A stretch of DNA of 64,000 nt, taken from the NCBI GenBank assembly GCA_021401465.1, contig JADDMT010000113.1:1-64000 (forward strand), in the 5' to 3' direction. Below are positions 11,581-22,973 of this stretch, piece by piece; within the stretch, counting starts at the first letter, position 1; each line of letters starts with the position of its first letter. The translations under genes were made by a program, and so were the position numbers. Under the pieces are notes generated by a model. It made no database searches. It saw nothing but the letters and a program-made list of their open reading frames with translations, and had not been told where the DNA came from. Source of the DNA: Teratosphaeria epicoccoides. Its lineage: Eukaryota; Ascomycota; Dothideomycetes; Mycosphaerellales; Teratosphaeriaceae.

Positions 11581-13530
11581 ATGGCGGCAGTCTCAATGCG
11601 CCGCAGCCCTTTCCAGGCTGAGCACCATGGCTACAACACACCAGTCAAGAGCATACCAATCTTGCCATCAGCCGCAGCTTCATCATCGAGGCCGGGAGAC
11701 CCGATGGACGTGAGCCAGCCTGCGCCGCCTGCGGTCATGGGTCCACCTCTCACCAGTCCAAGCATCGAGCGGCCGCAGGAGGGCACGCCGCAGCCAGAGG
11801 CCAATGGCGCGAACCAGCCAGTGGGTGCAGCAGCTGCGGCACAGCAGCCAAAAGTAGTACAGACTGCTTTCATCCACAAGCTATACAAGTAAAGCTTCCA
11901 AGTCTGGGAGATATACCGAGCTAACGTTGTTGCAGCATGCTGGAGGATCAGAGCATACAGCACCTCATCTCCTGGTCCAACAGCAACGAGAGCTTTGTCA
12001 TGTCGCCATCTACTGAGTTCTCCAAAGTCCTAGCGTATGTCCGCCAAAGCTTATTCCACGTGGAATGGCAGGAATGCTTGTGCTTATGAGAATCAGGCAA
12101 TATTTCAAGCACACCAATATATCATCCTTCGTACGACAACTGAACATGTACGGCTTCCACAAAGGTGAGTACGACGCGGTTTGAGGCTTGACTGGTCCAG
12201 GCTAATGGAACGCGCAGTAAGCGACGTCTTCCACTCCGGGTCGCCTGACTCGCCTCTTTGGGAGTTTAAGCATGGCGCGGGCAATTTCAAACGAGGCGAC
12301 CTGGCGGGCCTACGCGAGATCAAGCGCAGAGCCTCTCGACATGCTCTGATACACCGCGACTCCTTCTCGACCAACGCACCCAAAATCGCGCCAGTTCAGC
12401 CACCACCTCCTGGAGCGCCGCTGGAGCCAATGCCAGATCCAATCGAGGCCCGCTTGGGCATTCTTGAGTGGAATCAGCAAGACCTGTATGCACGACTCCA
12501 GCGCACAGAGGAAGCATACTCTGCCATGACCGCGAAGTGCCACACCCTCCTTGAAGGCCTCACCAAGTGCCATGGTTGGAGCCAAGAGCTGTCTGGTCAC
12601 CTCTTGGCACTTATCCCCGACCCAGAAAATCCCGTCCACCGCGATGTCTACGCAATGCGTCAAGATGTTGCAAGGCATGTGGAGCAATTGCGCACAATGG
12701 ACGAGCCACACGGACCCATCTTTGCCAACAGACAATCATTCTTCCAACCACCGAACCCACCTCTCGAGCCGAACGTCCCAATGTCACCCCGGCAGCGTCC
12801 CTTCGATGAGTCTCGAAGACCGTCATTACAAGCTAGTGGCCGGCCAAATTCTTTCCGTGGAGCGGTTCCTTCACATCTGCAGGTGTCGCCACGCCGCTAT
12901 GGTTCGATTGGCAATTCCGGAGGGGCATACTCTCCGACTCAGAGCCGTCCGCCCTATGCACCTCCTCCACCACCGCAACAAACACAACAGCAGCCACACC
13001 CTTTGTCAAACATGCAGTCTCCCACGGCTAACCTGGCGCGGAGACACACATCTGCAGACATTCGTGTACACGGCTGGCAAGGTGGGCCCCCACCTCCACC
13101 GCCCGCCTACAATCAGGCAAGCTCGCCATACACCTCTGGCAATAATTCTTCAGCATACCCGAGCTCACCTCACTTCAACGCTCACCCCCCTGATCAGCAA
13201 CTGCGGGATAGCCTTGCTCGATACGAGCTTCCGACTGCGAATCCTGCAAGCCACATTGGGTCGAGACAGCCGTCTCCGCCACATGGTCCGCACGACTCCG
13301 GTGCACCTTCCTTCTCTACCAGTATCCACAGCTATGCTAACACAAATGACGCGGGCTGGCAAATACCTGGCCGGCCTCACTATCCTTTCAAGGGCTTGGA
13401 GACACCTGGTCCGCCAACTAGGCGAAGCAGCATGGCGAGCAATGTACACTCTCTGCTCAATCCAGCTGATACCGCCGAGCGCGAAGGCGAGGATGAGGGA
13501 CCCGACGAGCGGAAGCGGAAACGAATTTAA
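11581..13530 (+). CDS. HSF-type transcription factor, Sfl1-like
   Basis: Exons 11581-11888, 11936-12034, 12097-12164 and 12218-13530 give 595 residues. All three introns fall inside the DNA-binding domain, and removing them restores a complete HSF winged-helix: FIHKLYNMLED, HLISWSNSNESFVM, FSKVLAQYFKHTNISSFVRQ, LNMYGFHKV, then WEFKHGAGNFKRGDL and LREIKRRASRH, which is the Sfl1 subgroup signature. A helical segment (about residues 220-270) could mediate trimerisation. The C-terminal half is proline/glutamine-rich and ends with a basic cluster (DERKRKRI). Yeast Sfl1 is a nuclear repressor of flocculation genes; the target set here is unknown. The chosen ATG has a good context (GCCATGG), but an upstream in-frame extension cannot be excluded. 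Confidence 0.88.
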
Positions 13531-14267
13531 TGATTCGATGAGGAAGGACTGAAAAGCCTGCTTCAAAACGGGTCTTGCCAACAGAGTCGTCCGGTCGCTC
13601 GTGGACTCTGACATTGGTGAGGCCTTTCGACCTCACCTGGACCCGCGGCGATTCATCTCGGATGGCTTGTGCGCTTCGGCGAGACGAAGGGCCACCCCCA
13701 ATACCTGCGCGATGTGGATATACGCGCCGCTTACCGAACTCCTGGTGTATGCAGCCCCAAGCATACAACAAATCGCACGTTGTACGAAACTCTGCTTCTT
13801 GGATACCCCAAATTTTGGTTCAATTCTGCAGGAATTGCATATGTATTTGGGAAATAATGTATGCATACATATATATAGCTTTCAGCTCTTTCGGCTAGAG
13901 GGAGGCGCATGGGCTTATGCTTTTCACAAGCAAACGTGATGGCCAGCTATCGTTCTGTTCGCACAATGCCATAATTGAAGCTGGGTACTGTAGATGAAGT
14001 ACCTTGCGGAGGTCTCAGACCTTCTCGGGCCTGTATGGGGTATGCCACGAAATCTGTGAAATCGCGCTAGTGAACCCAATCCGCGCCGAATCATCGCGCG
14101 CCAGATCTCGATGACATTTCTATATCACCAGTACGACGACGACATTCAAGTCCAGATTGCATCGCAGCAACACAGACAGAGCTGCTGAACATGATCAGAT
14201 AAAGCGGTCAATGGAAAATTCGCTGTGATCCAGGCAAGCACAGCACTTTGCAAGCAGCAACACAGAC
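13531..14267. other. Intergenic region
   Basis: This is the 3' region of the HSF gene and the 5' flank of the next gene. I see nothing beyond a short TATA-like AT stretch near 13865-13880. Confidence 0.4.
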
Positions 14268-15191
14268 ATGACAGACGGCCGCGAGGACTCGCTTCTCGGC
14301 CTGCAACAACTCGACCCTTCACCCGTCGAAGAGACACCAACGGGTAGCAAGAATGGCTACTTCTCCAGCACAGATGACACCGAGAACCCCTCCCAGCCCC
14401 ACCGACCACACACTCTCGGCCTTTCCAAACACTCGTCCATCTGGTACCTAAGCCGAATACAAAAGTACTCCACCTACGCCTTTACAGCTTTCGGTCTCGC
14501 ACATATCACCAATACCTCCCTCATACCTCTCGTCACGCGCTCCGTGCCCGAAAGCGAAAGATATGTCCTCCTCACAAGACCTTATTACCTGGGCATACCC
14601 GCCGAGCCGCTCCTGGTCATCATCCCGCTGTGGGCGCATGTGATGACGAGTGTCGCGGTGAGGATTGTGAGGAGGAATGTGGCTGCGAAGAGGTATGGGG
14701 AGAAGAGGGACAGGCTGAGTTTCTTCAGTGGCAAGTTTTGGCCGAAGCTCAGTGGGAGTAGTATGCTTGGATACCTTTTCACTCCGTTGCTACTGGGACA
14801 CATGTTCATAAATCGAGGCATACCCAATCAGTTCCCGGGCGGGCAGAGTAATGTGAATCTGAGCTATGTCAGTCATGCGTTTGCGAAGCACCCGGTTGTC
14901 TCGTATGCGGGCTTCTCGGCGTTGATTGGAGTGGGCGTTTGGCATGTTACCTGGGGATGGGCGAAGTGGTTGGGGTGGACGCCGGAGCAGGTTACGAGTA
15001 GTGGGGGTGAGAGGCAGGCGTGGAAGAAGAGGAGGTGGTATGCTGTTAATGGCGTTGCGGCGGCGGTTACGGGGTTGTGGATGGCGGGTGGGTTTGGGGT
15101 GATTGGGAGGGGCGGTGAGGCGCTAGGGTATTTGGGGAGGATGTATGATGAGATGTATCGGCGCATACCTGTTGTTGGGAAGTGGATGTAG
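14268..15191 (+). CDS. MCP1: Mcp1-like mitochondrial outer-membrane protein (DUF1691)
   Basis: This is a single-exon gene of 307 residues. After a polar N-terminus of about 60 residues come repeated membrane helices (around 62-85, 113-135, 165-185, 205-230, 255-280) arranged as two similar halves. The signature IQKYSTYAFTAFGLAHITNT and a second half with HPVVSYAGFSALIGVGVWHV match the DUF1691/Mcp1 family. Yeast Mcp1 sits in the mitochondrial outer membrane and supports lipid homeostasis by cooperating with vacuole-mitochondria contact lipid transport. The length agrees with the family. Assignment is by recollection of family sequence pattern. Confidence 0.75.
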   Translation: MTDGREDSLLGLQQLDPSPVEETPTGSKNGYFSSTDDTENPSQPHRPHTLGLSKHSSIWYLSRIQKYSTYAFTAFGLAHITNTSLIPLVTRSVPESERYVLLTRPYYLGIPAEPLLVIIPLWAHVMTSVAVRIVRRNVAAKRYGEKRDRLSFFSGKFWPKLSGSSMLGYLFTPLLLGHMFINRGIPNQFPGGQSNVNLSYVSHAFAKHPVVSYAGFSALIGVGVWHVTWGWAKWLGWTPEQVTSSGGERQAWKKRRWYAVNGVAAAVTGLWMAGGFGVIGRGGEALGYLGRMYDEMYRRIPVVGKWM

Positions 15192-15706
15192 ATGGGCGGT
15201 GAGCATGTGATACCATACTCAGTAGTCCGTCTTGGTGTTGAAGGAGCCAGTGGGTATGCACTGCTGTGGCATAGCAGAGCAAAAGCTTGACACGATCACA
15301 GCACACTCGTCTGGTTTCTCACGTACGCCAACCACACCAATTAGATGCGGATGACTAAATGAGTAATCGTGCTCCTGGAAGCAGACGGGAAGGATTGGGC
15401 CACATTTCTCATGGTGAACGTCAAATGTCGAGGTCGCCGTCGAAATGTCGCAGGCGCGAACGACAAAATTTCCTGGACACAACCAGCTTCCGTACCTCAC
15501 TGACTTCTCGGGATCAGGTTGAGATCGAGGCCTCCAGGTCGCTTCTTGCAAGCTGAGTTGGCGTTCTTTCCAGTAAGATACTGTAGTCCCATCCGCTCTC
15601 GCCCCTACCTCCTCTGAATATCGACACCATTACTATCTGTGACATCGTCTCGGACATGCAAAGCTGACGGCATCGCAGCTTGACCTTGCGAAAAGCTCGC
15701 CCTCCT
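15192..15706. other. Intergenic region
   Basis: I see no coding or structural signal in these 515 bases. They include the leader of the next gene. Confidence 0.4.
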
Positions 15707-17623
15707 ATGGGCATCCCGCGTCTGGCGTCGCGCCTCAGACAGGCTGGACTAGACACCACGAAGGAGCTGGGGCGGACCGGCGAGCCAGCCCACGGCACCA
15801 AAGCCATCCTTGATGCGCCGTCATTTGTCTACTATATATTCAACGTTCTGCAAGCGAGGCGGCCTCCTCCCCACACGCTTGAGCCCGCTGTTAGCTACGA
15901 TGAATGCGCACGAGAGGCAGTCTCATGGCTGGAAAGGCTGGAGGCATTTGGCTTCACGATGTAGACTTCTGCCAAGTCCGCATAAGTGCGTATGCAAGTG
16001 TCATCGCTGACATCTTCCAGTGAGGTCATCTACTTCGATGGTGCTCTGCCACTCACCAAGAGGGCTGTCCGGGAAGCTCGTATGACTGCGTACGTCAAAC
16101 GCATCCAAAGTCTGTACAATGCATGGAATCAGACTATTCAGAAGCTCCGTAGTGGCGGCGGATTGATCACCCCCAGTGCATGGGGCGACACCGCACTTCA
16201 GCAAGCAAAGAAACGAGCTCCACCACCAGCATTCCTTGTGCCGGCGGTCCTGGAAGCATTGCACCGGAGCAAATACAGTGAGCGCACGTATGTCATGCCC
16301 GACGAGGCTGACAAGTTCTGTGTGATGACTGCACGGCAGTTATGCAAAGAGCATCCGGCAGTCGGCGTAGCCATTTTTTCAAATGACTCCGACCTCCTAG
16401 TCTATAATGCTGGTCTGCAGACGAAGATCATACCCTTTAGCGAACTGAGATTCAGCACGGACAAACCTGCTGTCATATCGGGGGTTGAGAATTGGCCGAG
16501 CCAATTTGCTGCTGAACGTAAATTACCGGATCTTTTGAAACTGGCATTTTGGATGTCTCAATATCCTACCATGTCAGCAGTTGATGCTCAGAAGCTGACG
16601 GAGAACCAGCATATCGAGAAAGTTTGTAGCTTTCAGGCATTCCGTAAAGAGTATGAGTTTGATGAGCTGCACGGAAAGGCATTGGAAACGAAGGATGCAC
16701 AACGTGACCTGCACATCGGGTTGGATCCTCGTGTTTCTGAATTGGTATTCCAGGCAAACGACTATGTTGGCCTTGCCGACCTCAATTATCTGAGAGTTTA
16801 CGTCCCAATCTTGCTGGAAGATCCAGGCCAAAAGTCGGCGTGGAACATTGGCACTGACCTTCGCGAGGTTGCGTACACTGTTTTGAGGTACGCTGCAAGT
16901 GTCCCGCAAGAGAAGGTGCTCATTGAGTTTTGGAGAGCTGGCGACCATATTAAAATGCATCAGTGCAATCTGCTGGACCACAATGACCTCGCACGGCTCT
17001 GTTCGCACTACTCTGATGCTCTAGACGGACGGCAAGATCAGTGTGCAGAGCTTACTGACGTGGAGACATGGCGCCTTCTGGTCATGCGCCTAGCTTTGGA
17101 CGAGTTGCAGCACACAGGCTGCTCTCTACCCTCACCAGGTTCAGTGCTGCACGTTCTAGCCGGTCAGAAGAGCGCAAACTGGAGAATCATTGATCTCGCT
17201 GCTCAGTACCAAGCAATGTACTATTCATTGCGGATCGTCTACCAGATCTTCCGTTACATTTTCTTGTCCAAGGCGAACGCAACCAACAGTCGTACGGCTT
17301 TCAACGACGATGTCTACCGTATCATCCGAAATGAACTCACGCATCTGCCGACGATCTCGGAGTTCTTTGAGCCTAGTATGGAGACTACAACGCAATGCGA
17401 GGTGAAGTTTATGCCCTTCTTGGAAGCTCACCTCACTAAGCTGGACCCGCAGTGGAGGTCACGCGGCGATAAGTTGAAAAAGGGAAAGAAGAGATCGCGT
17501 CGAACATCAGAACGAAAGGACGTCCGCATGAGGGCAATGCCGTCAACGAGTGATGTTAATGTGAAGGATGACGATGGCGTAAAGTTGGGCAGTAATCCAT
17601 TCGCTGCACTGAGTGAGGACTAG
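15707..17623 (+). CDS. Asteroid-like protein with XPG/FEN1-type N-terminal domain
   Basis: Exons 15707-15960 and 16021-17623 (60-nt intron with a CTGAC branch point) give 618 residues. The start MGIPRLASRLRQAG is the classic N-terminus of the Rad2/XPG fold. The acidic motifs DAPSFVYYI, IYFDGALP, PDEADKFC and SNDSDLLVY follow in the order expected for the XPG N and I regions. The long C-terminal half matches the Asteroid type rather than FEN1 or Exo1, because the helix-hairpin-helix PCNA-binding arrangement is absent. The lysine/arginine-rich tail (about residues 570-590) could be nuclear. Nuclease activity is uncertain, since Asteroid proteins are generally poorly characterised. Confidence 0.85.
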
Positions 17624-17685
17624 CCGATTCGTGTACCAGGATATGCTGAGCCAAGCAGCAATGCATTGAATTCTCACCGACCTCC

Positions 17686-18624
17686 CTATCGAGACCAGGA
17701 CCACGCAACGAACGCCACCACCACAAACGCAGCAAACGCCGCCCACCGGAGCAGTCCGTCAATCAGCTTCACTGCGATTATGAAAGAGAGTTTCCCCATC
17801 ATTTTTTTCGACTCATTCCTGTGGGGGAATGGCACATCCGGTACCTCTTTTCCCAGGAATTTACACAAAGGCTCCCACCCATGCTCCAGCTTGAACTCCA
17901 GCAATCGCTCTTTGGGCGTGACCCTTCGAACCAATGCATTATGGTCACGATACACCGCCCTCGCATTCGCCCTCAAAATCTTCATATCAGTCGGGTGGCT
18001 GCGCCAGGACCCCGATATTATTTTATTCCTGAAGAGCGCGCCAAGCCGCGCCGTGACGCTATTTCGCCCATTCAGCAAGAGCATAAGTCGGCGGCGCATC
18101 GGGGTCATGTCGAAGCTGGTGATGGTAACCTCGTCGAAGCTTCTGTACCAGGCATCTTCGTCTCGTTCTACGAGCACGACTTTTGCTTCAGGATATGCTT
18201 CTACCAGTTCTTTAGCGAAGATGTTGGACGGACTGTCAGTGACCGCGCCCACGTGGCCGAGAAGCTGGTCCCACTCGGTCCTGGTGAAAGGTGTGCCGAT
18301 CCCGAAGAGCTTGGCGTCGCAAGCAGCATCCCACATGTCGAGGTCGGGGGGGTTGAGAAATATCTGGAACGGATGGTAGGTTGGGATACCTAAGGTTTCC
18401 AGCGCGGCTTGCATACCTGGAACAGCGTAAGCTCTCGTGGCACGACCTTAGGGGACTATCGAGGCTTTTGCCTACATACTGACGGTTCCTGTCCGCGACA
18501 TGCCTAAAGAGAGGACCTCCATGGGCACTGTGCGGGTGCATGTTCGCCGATCGACTGTTTTCTTGTTGGAGAACATTTCGGGATACTTCTCTCTCGTACC
18601 TTTGGAGAAGAAGAAGGAGGCCAT
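17686..18624 (-). CDS. Sulfotransferase-fold (P-loop) membrane-anchored protein
   Basis: Minus-strand exons 18624-18480 and 18416-17686 (61-nt intron) give 291 residues. The phosphosulfate-binding loop VLSLGMSRTGTVSM is split by the intron and restored by splicing. LGHVGAVTDSPSNIF and EAYPEAKVVLVERD follow, typical of the fungal P-loop family that databases call Sulfotransferase_4 or mislabel NAD epimerase. One hydrophobic helix near the C-terminus (WAAFAAFVVVAFVAW) suggests membrane anchoring. The start codon lies inside a local duplication, described separately. Donor substrate PAPS is inferred from the fold; the acceptor is unknown. Confidence 0.85.
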
Positions 18625-18756
18625 TTCGCCTGGAGCAGTTGTTCTGCCGTTTGATAATGCTTGATTGGCGTCAGAGCACAAGAAGGAGGAGGAGGCCCTT
18701 TCGCCTGGAGCAGTTGTTCTGCCGTTTTGTGATGGTTGAATGGCGTCAGAGCACAA
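18612..18756. repeat. Tandem duplication of about 75 bp around the sulfotransferase-like start
   Basis: Two imperfect head-to-tail copies (about 18612-18679 and 18680-18756) share CTGGAGCAGTTGTTCTGCCG and flanking sequence ending GCGTCAGAGCAC. On the minus strand both copies are in one frame and encode NGRTTAPGE. The copy nearer the gene has the ATG; the distal copy has AGG at the same place. Confidence 0.85.
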
Positions 18757-19218
18757 GTCCTCCAGCGTCTATGATGTACAAGGTCCCCCTAGCCACAGTC
18801 AAGCCGGCCGGCTACAGGTAACAGCGTTGATCGCTGGTCGGCTGCGGCGGAACTCCAGCTGTGTCTTCTCGGACGTCGAGACTCGAGGGGACGGCACCAT
18901 CGGTGTCTTCTACCAGTATACCAAACCACAGGTCATGTGTCCTTTTCCTTTTGTCTCTCAGCATGCCGCTGTGACTATGCGTCTCTTGGCTCCTGTGCTT
19001 GAAACACGACTCGAAAGCAATCTTACATGATGACAGGAAACGCAATGTCCATGTACAATGGGAAGGAGTAAAAACGTGCTTACAGCGCAAGCAAACCGCC
19101 GGACGCACATGGCACCCGCGATACACATCCTTGACACTTCACGCACAAGAATCAGAAAGTCGTAATGCATCCTAAAGCCGTGAACGCCCAAGGCTGCATC
19201 CCATATCATACAGCTCCG
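18757..19218. other. Intergenic region
   Basis: This lies upstream of the sulfotransferase-like gene and downstream of the next minus-strand gene. I see no supportable feature. Confidence 0.4.
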
Positions 19219-19999
19219 TTACATTTCCTCGTGAAACATGCTCCTCCTCTCCGAAGGACTATCGTCGGCATGGCCAGTCGTCCCCAAACTACTGTTACTC
19301 TTCTTATGCGCCTTATCTCCAGTCTCCACATGCGGTCTCGGGCTCACGCTCCTCAGACTGCTTGCCTCCGCCTGATCGCCAAAAGGATTCGGATGCGGAC
19401 CCGACCGCTGCGGTTGCCCTCCTCCATGCACCTCTTCGTCGTACCGCGCGTCCAGCTCTCGTTGTCGCGAGCGGCTTCTGCCTCGCTCTTCGGGGATGCC
19501 TCCTACGCCAACGTCGCCGTAGCCTCCGCCGCCGTATGGACCGTGGGCCGGGTCTTGTAGGCCGAGCTCTTGCTCCTCGTAGTAGCCGCCTGCTTCGTCG
19601 TTCACTCTCGCGTCCCAGGCTTCATCTGGGTCCAGCGGGCCAAAGGCACGTCGGTCGCTACCACCACCGCCCCGGGTTCCGCTGTAGCCTGTCGACTCAT
19701 ATGCGCCCTGGCTGGTCCGGTTGTTGCGGAGACTGCTGATCTTGTCTTGGAACCATCCCGCGATCCCGCCCGGTGCAGGCGCCGGCGCGCGGTAGCTGCC
19801 CGTGTCTCGCTGCTTTGCGAATGGATTCCACGGCGGCGGAGGGAGGCCTAGCCGTCGCGCTCGGTAGTGTGTGTAGCTGCGGAAATGTAAGTGAGCGCCA
19901 CCTGCGCACGGAGTCCTGTCCCGCTCACAGTATGTATCCGACCCCTCCGAACACTACGAACAGCACTACAATGATGAGGAAGATCCCCCAGCCTTCCAT
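19219..19999 (-). CDS. Small single-pass membrane protein, conserved in filamentous fungi
   Basis: Minus-strand exons 19999-19929 and 19876-19219 (52-nt intron) give 242 residues. It opens with an N-terminal membrane helix (GWGIFLIIVVLFVVFGGVGY) followed by a basic stop-transfer stretch (HYRARRLGLPPPPWNPF). The remaining cytosolic part is polar, rich in G, S, R and E, and probably disordered. This architecture is shared by a common fungal orphan family that some databases call acid-phosphatase-like; there is no phosphatase motif here. The start is chosen because splicing joins the helix to the conserved basic stretch. Confidence 0.78.
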
Positions 20000-20358
20000 C
20001 TTGCTGGCCTAGCTCATGCCAGCTCGCTGGTCGCTCCGGCACGTGTGGGCTAATGAGATTTCCTATGTCGGTCGGCAAGCTGACGAGTCTACGTGGCGGC
20101 AATCCAAGAGATTACAGAATATCCGTTGTCAGCCCAAGTGAACTCGCCAAGAAACACCGACTTCGAGTTGAGGCAGGGTAGCCTTGGCCTAGAATAGCAG
20201 CTACGAACTGTGCACGGACGGTATCACATGTACCTACCCCAGGATTTGATGTGTGCCATATTAGAAATCCTCGACTACTATCAGTTTACACTTGACGGAC
20301 ACGAGTATGGCTTCGACTTGTTCACTTTGCTGCCGCCTGAGCAGCAACGGGCGGCGAG
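20000..20358. other. Divergent promoter region
   Basis: These 359 bases lie between divergent starts of the membrane protein and the lipid kinase and likely hold both promoters. I see no specific motif I can name. Confidence 0.4.
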
Positions 20359-21819
20359 ATGACCTCGCCCTTGACCAGCATTGGCACAGCCGATGGCAAG
20401 CAAGCCCAGTTCACTTATCAGCGCGAAGGCAGCGGTATCCAGGCACTGGAATGGGTTGATGGTAATTATGGCCTTTCGAGTATTCGAAATCAGACTCACA
20501 TGTCAGCCGATACGAATAGCGAATTGATGATCGAACATGCCGACATCATAGCGGTAATACCATTCTCGGCTGGCACTTATTCCGTGCTTTACGTTGTGCC
20601 CAACGAGGCGGCTCAAAACGACAAGAGTGTCTCTCCTGTCAAATTCAACTGCCTGCGCGCCACCGATCTCCCACAGCAGTTCATTGAGGATTATCAGCCT
20701 TCGAAGGATGCATTCTGGAGCATTCTCGATGCCAATTCGGGTGATCCGCCTTGTCTGCATGTTGTGGCCTCGACTGGATCTGGGACACAGCAGGCTGCAT
20801 CTGTGTGGAAATTGCTATTGGAACCTCAATTGGATCATCTGAAGATCAAGCAGGACTCTCACTACAAGCTCCACTATACCAGCTCTGAGCACACGATCAC
20901 GGACCTCACCAAGAAGCTCTTTCTACCCGATGCCCACAACGGCGTAGCTCAAGCTATCATATTACTCTCTGGGGATGGCGGTATGGTCGATCTGGTCGAT
21001 GGTCTCACTGCTGCCGAGAGAAGCGGGGTCTATGTCAAACCACGCGTGGCCCTCCTACCACTTGGGACTGGTAACGCGCTGGCGCATAGCTCGGGCATCA
21101 CAGCCGATAATACCGTTGGCTTGAAGACGCTCTCACAGGGACATCATCAAGAATTGCCAGTATTCCGCGCGACTTTCTCACGTGGTGCACGGTCCTTGGC
21201 GGATCATGGCACGAAGGAGTCAGAGTTGCGAATGGTGGCAGGCACACCCGTACTTCACGGAGCTGTGGTAGCATCGTGGGGCTTGCACTCGACTCTCGTT
21301 GCGGACAGTGATACGCCCCAGTACCGAAAGTTTGGAGCTGAAAGGTTTCAGATGGCAGGGAAGGAGCTGCTCTATCCCTCCGATGGCTCGCCGCCGCATG
21401 CATTCAAGGGCAGACTCTCTGTTCTTCGGTCCTCATCAAGGGACAAGGACGAATGGCAACAGATCGAGCGGCAGACACACGGCTATGTTCTGGCGACTTT
21501 CTGCAGCCAGCTAGAGAAGGGCTTTACCATATCGCCAGCATCAAAGCCTTTGGACGGTAAGCTGAGGTTGGTCCACTTTGGCGCTCTAGATGGCAATCAG
21601 GCAATGGGTATCATGACTGCCGCATATCAAGGTGGTAAGCATGTTGAGAACCCTGAAGTTCAGTATGAGGAGATAGTAGGTCTGCGGATCGAGTTCGACG
21701 AGGAGGACGGTCGATGGAGGCGGGTTTGCATCGATGGCAAGATCATTCGAGTCGAGAAAGGAGGATGGATGGAGATTCGCGCGGGTCTGAAGGGTGTGAT
21801 GGATCTGATCGCGAGGTAA
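20359..21819 (+). CDS. Lipid kinase with diacylglycerol-kinase catalytic domain (sphingosine-kinase-like)
   Basis: This is a single-exon gene of 486 residues. The nucleotide-binding motif LSGDGGMVDLVDGL and the downstream LPLGTGNALAHS are the two signatures of the DAGK/LCB kinase catalytic domain, lying at about residues 195-250. A beta-rich C-terminal part contains DGKLRLVHFGALDG and ends VEKGGWMEIRAGLKG, as in sphingoid base kinases. The substrate is probably a sphingoid base, ceramide or diacylglycerol; the sequence alone does not decide. No membrane helix is seen, so it is likely cytosolic or peripheral. Confidence 0.85.
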   Translation: MTSPLTSIGTADGKQAQFTYQREGSGIQALEWVDGNYGLSSIRNQTHMSADTNSELMIEHADIIAVIPFSAGTYSVLYVVPNEAAQNDKSVSPVKFNCLRATDLPQQFIEDYQPSKDAFWSILDANSGDPPCLHVVASTGSGTQQAASVWKLLLEPQLDHLKIKQDSHYKLHYTSSEHTITDLTKKLFLPDAHNGVAQAIILLSGDGGMVDLVDGLTAAERSGVYVKPRVALLPLGTGNALAHSSGITADNTVGLKTLSQGHHQELPVFRATFSRGARSLADHGTKESELRMVAGTPVLHGAVVASWGLHSTLVADSDTPQYRKFGAERFQMAGKELLYPSDGSPPHAFKGRLSVLRSSSRDKDEWQQIERQTHGYVLATFCSQLEKGFTISPASKPLDGKLRLVHFGALDGNQAMGIMTAAYQGGKHVENPEVQYEEIVGLRIEFDEEDGRWRRVCIDGKIIRVEKGGWMEIRAGLKGVMDLIAR

Positions 21820-22276
21820 TCAGGTGTGTATTCTTGTGCCATATCACAGATTTTGCTCGGAATGGCTTGCGTCATGTCCCATTACCGGCTTCGGGCCTCG
21901 ACTACTCGATCATAGTGCTTGCGCAACCAGGAGCGCATACAGGCTTGTCGACATCGAAGTAAAGCCGAGCACCTGCATGCCATGAGTTCATCACTCATCA
22001 GCTCCGACTCAACTCCGTTGGCAGTTTCATCACATGGCTCTGACATCACTCTCACCACTTTTGCCCCACGTACCTGCCCCTCCAAATCTTTCAACACATC
22101 AAAGCAACATTTATGACACCAAAGTGTCCCTATCTCAGACCTCAAACAACCAGACACACTAGCGACATCGCACAAACCATAAAGTAAGTCTTGATCAGCC
22201 AGCCCAACCTCATCACTCCGTCTCACAATTCTCCCCAGACAAAACCACACCCACCAACAACCCAAACAACATCACA
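21820..22276. other. Intergenic region
   Basis: I see no gene. The last 80 bases are C/A-rich and form the likely leader of the 77-aa gene. Confidence 0.4.
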
Positions 22277-22510
22277 ATGTCCGCACCACAGCAAGGCCGC
22301 CAGTCTCCCGATCCAGAGCGCCAGACCGACAAGCAGGTCCACGCGCCCCCAGCGTCGGACGTCAACAATCAGAATCAGGGTCCGGGTGACAAGACTGCAG
22401 ATGTCAGTAAAGACCAGCTGAGTGGGATGAGCTCGAACCCGAAGGGCCCGTTGGAGGATGTGGCGGCGGCGAAGACGGGGAAGACGGAGCCAAAGGGGAG
22501 TGCGGCTTAG
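22277..22510 (+). CDS. Small conserved fungal hypothetical protein (77 aa)
   Basis: This is a hydrophilic, lysine/proline/serine-rich protein without a signal peptide or membrane segment. It has a recognisable start (MSAPQQGRQSPDPERQ) and core (KDQLSGMSSNPKGPLED) that recur in small proteins of other ascomycetes, as far as I recall. It is likely disordered; function unknown. The ATG follows an AC-rich leader (ACATCACAATG), a good fungal start context. Confidence 0.65.
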   Translation: MSAPQQGRQSPDPERQTDKQVHAPPASDVNNQNQGPGDKTADVSKDQLSGMSSNPKGPLEDVAAAKTGKTEPKGSAA

Positions 22511-22973
22511 TTGAGGATGGCGGGATGGAGATCGATGGGCGTGTCTATGGGACTCGGCTCGGGCCGTGGATGTGTGGATGAGAAGTCGATGTGCAGATGG
22601 CAGGTCACACGAGTGCATGGGGAGGGGCCTGAGATTTGGCTGTTCGTCTGACCACGGCGGTATGAAGATGATTTGATGGCTATGACTGCTTCTCCTGCTT
22701 CTCATGTTCTCCTCCACCGTCGAGACCAATGTTTGTGTCTCAAACTCGTGGTATGACAATCTCTCTGCTCTGGGCGTTTGCTGTGTTGATAGCTGGACAT
22801 CATTTGCTGCCAAACGGCGATGGACTGAATAATCGGCGTTCTCAAGCTGGCTCGGCGGGCGTGGCATGCAAAGTCTTCAAGCTCCATAATTTCGGCTCCC
22901 TGGAAGCCGTGTCCTCATTCTCACGGCCTCTGTATGTTCCGGTGTGACCTGCTGCTGTCGAAGAGTGATGGTT
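22511..22973. other. Convergent intergenic region
   Basis: This is the 3' flank of both the 77-aa gene and the Duo1 gene. I see no further feature. Confidence 0.4.
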
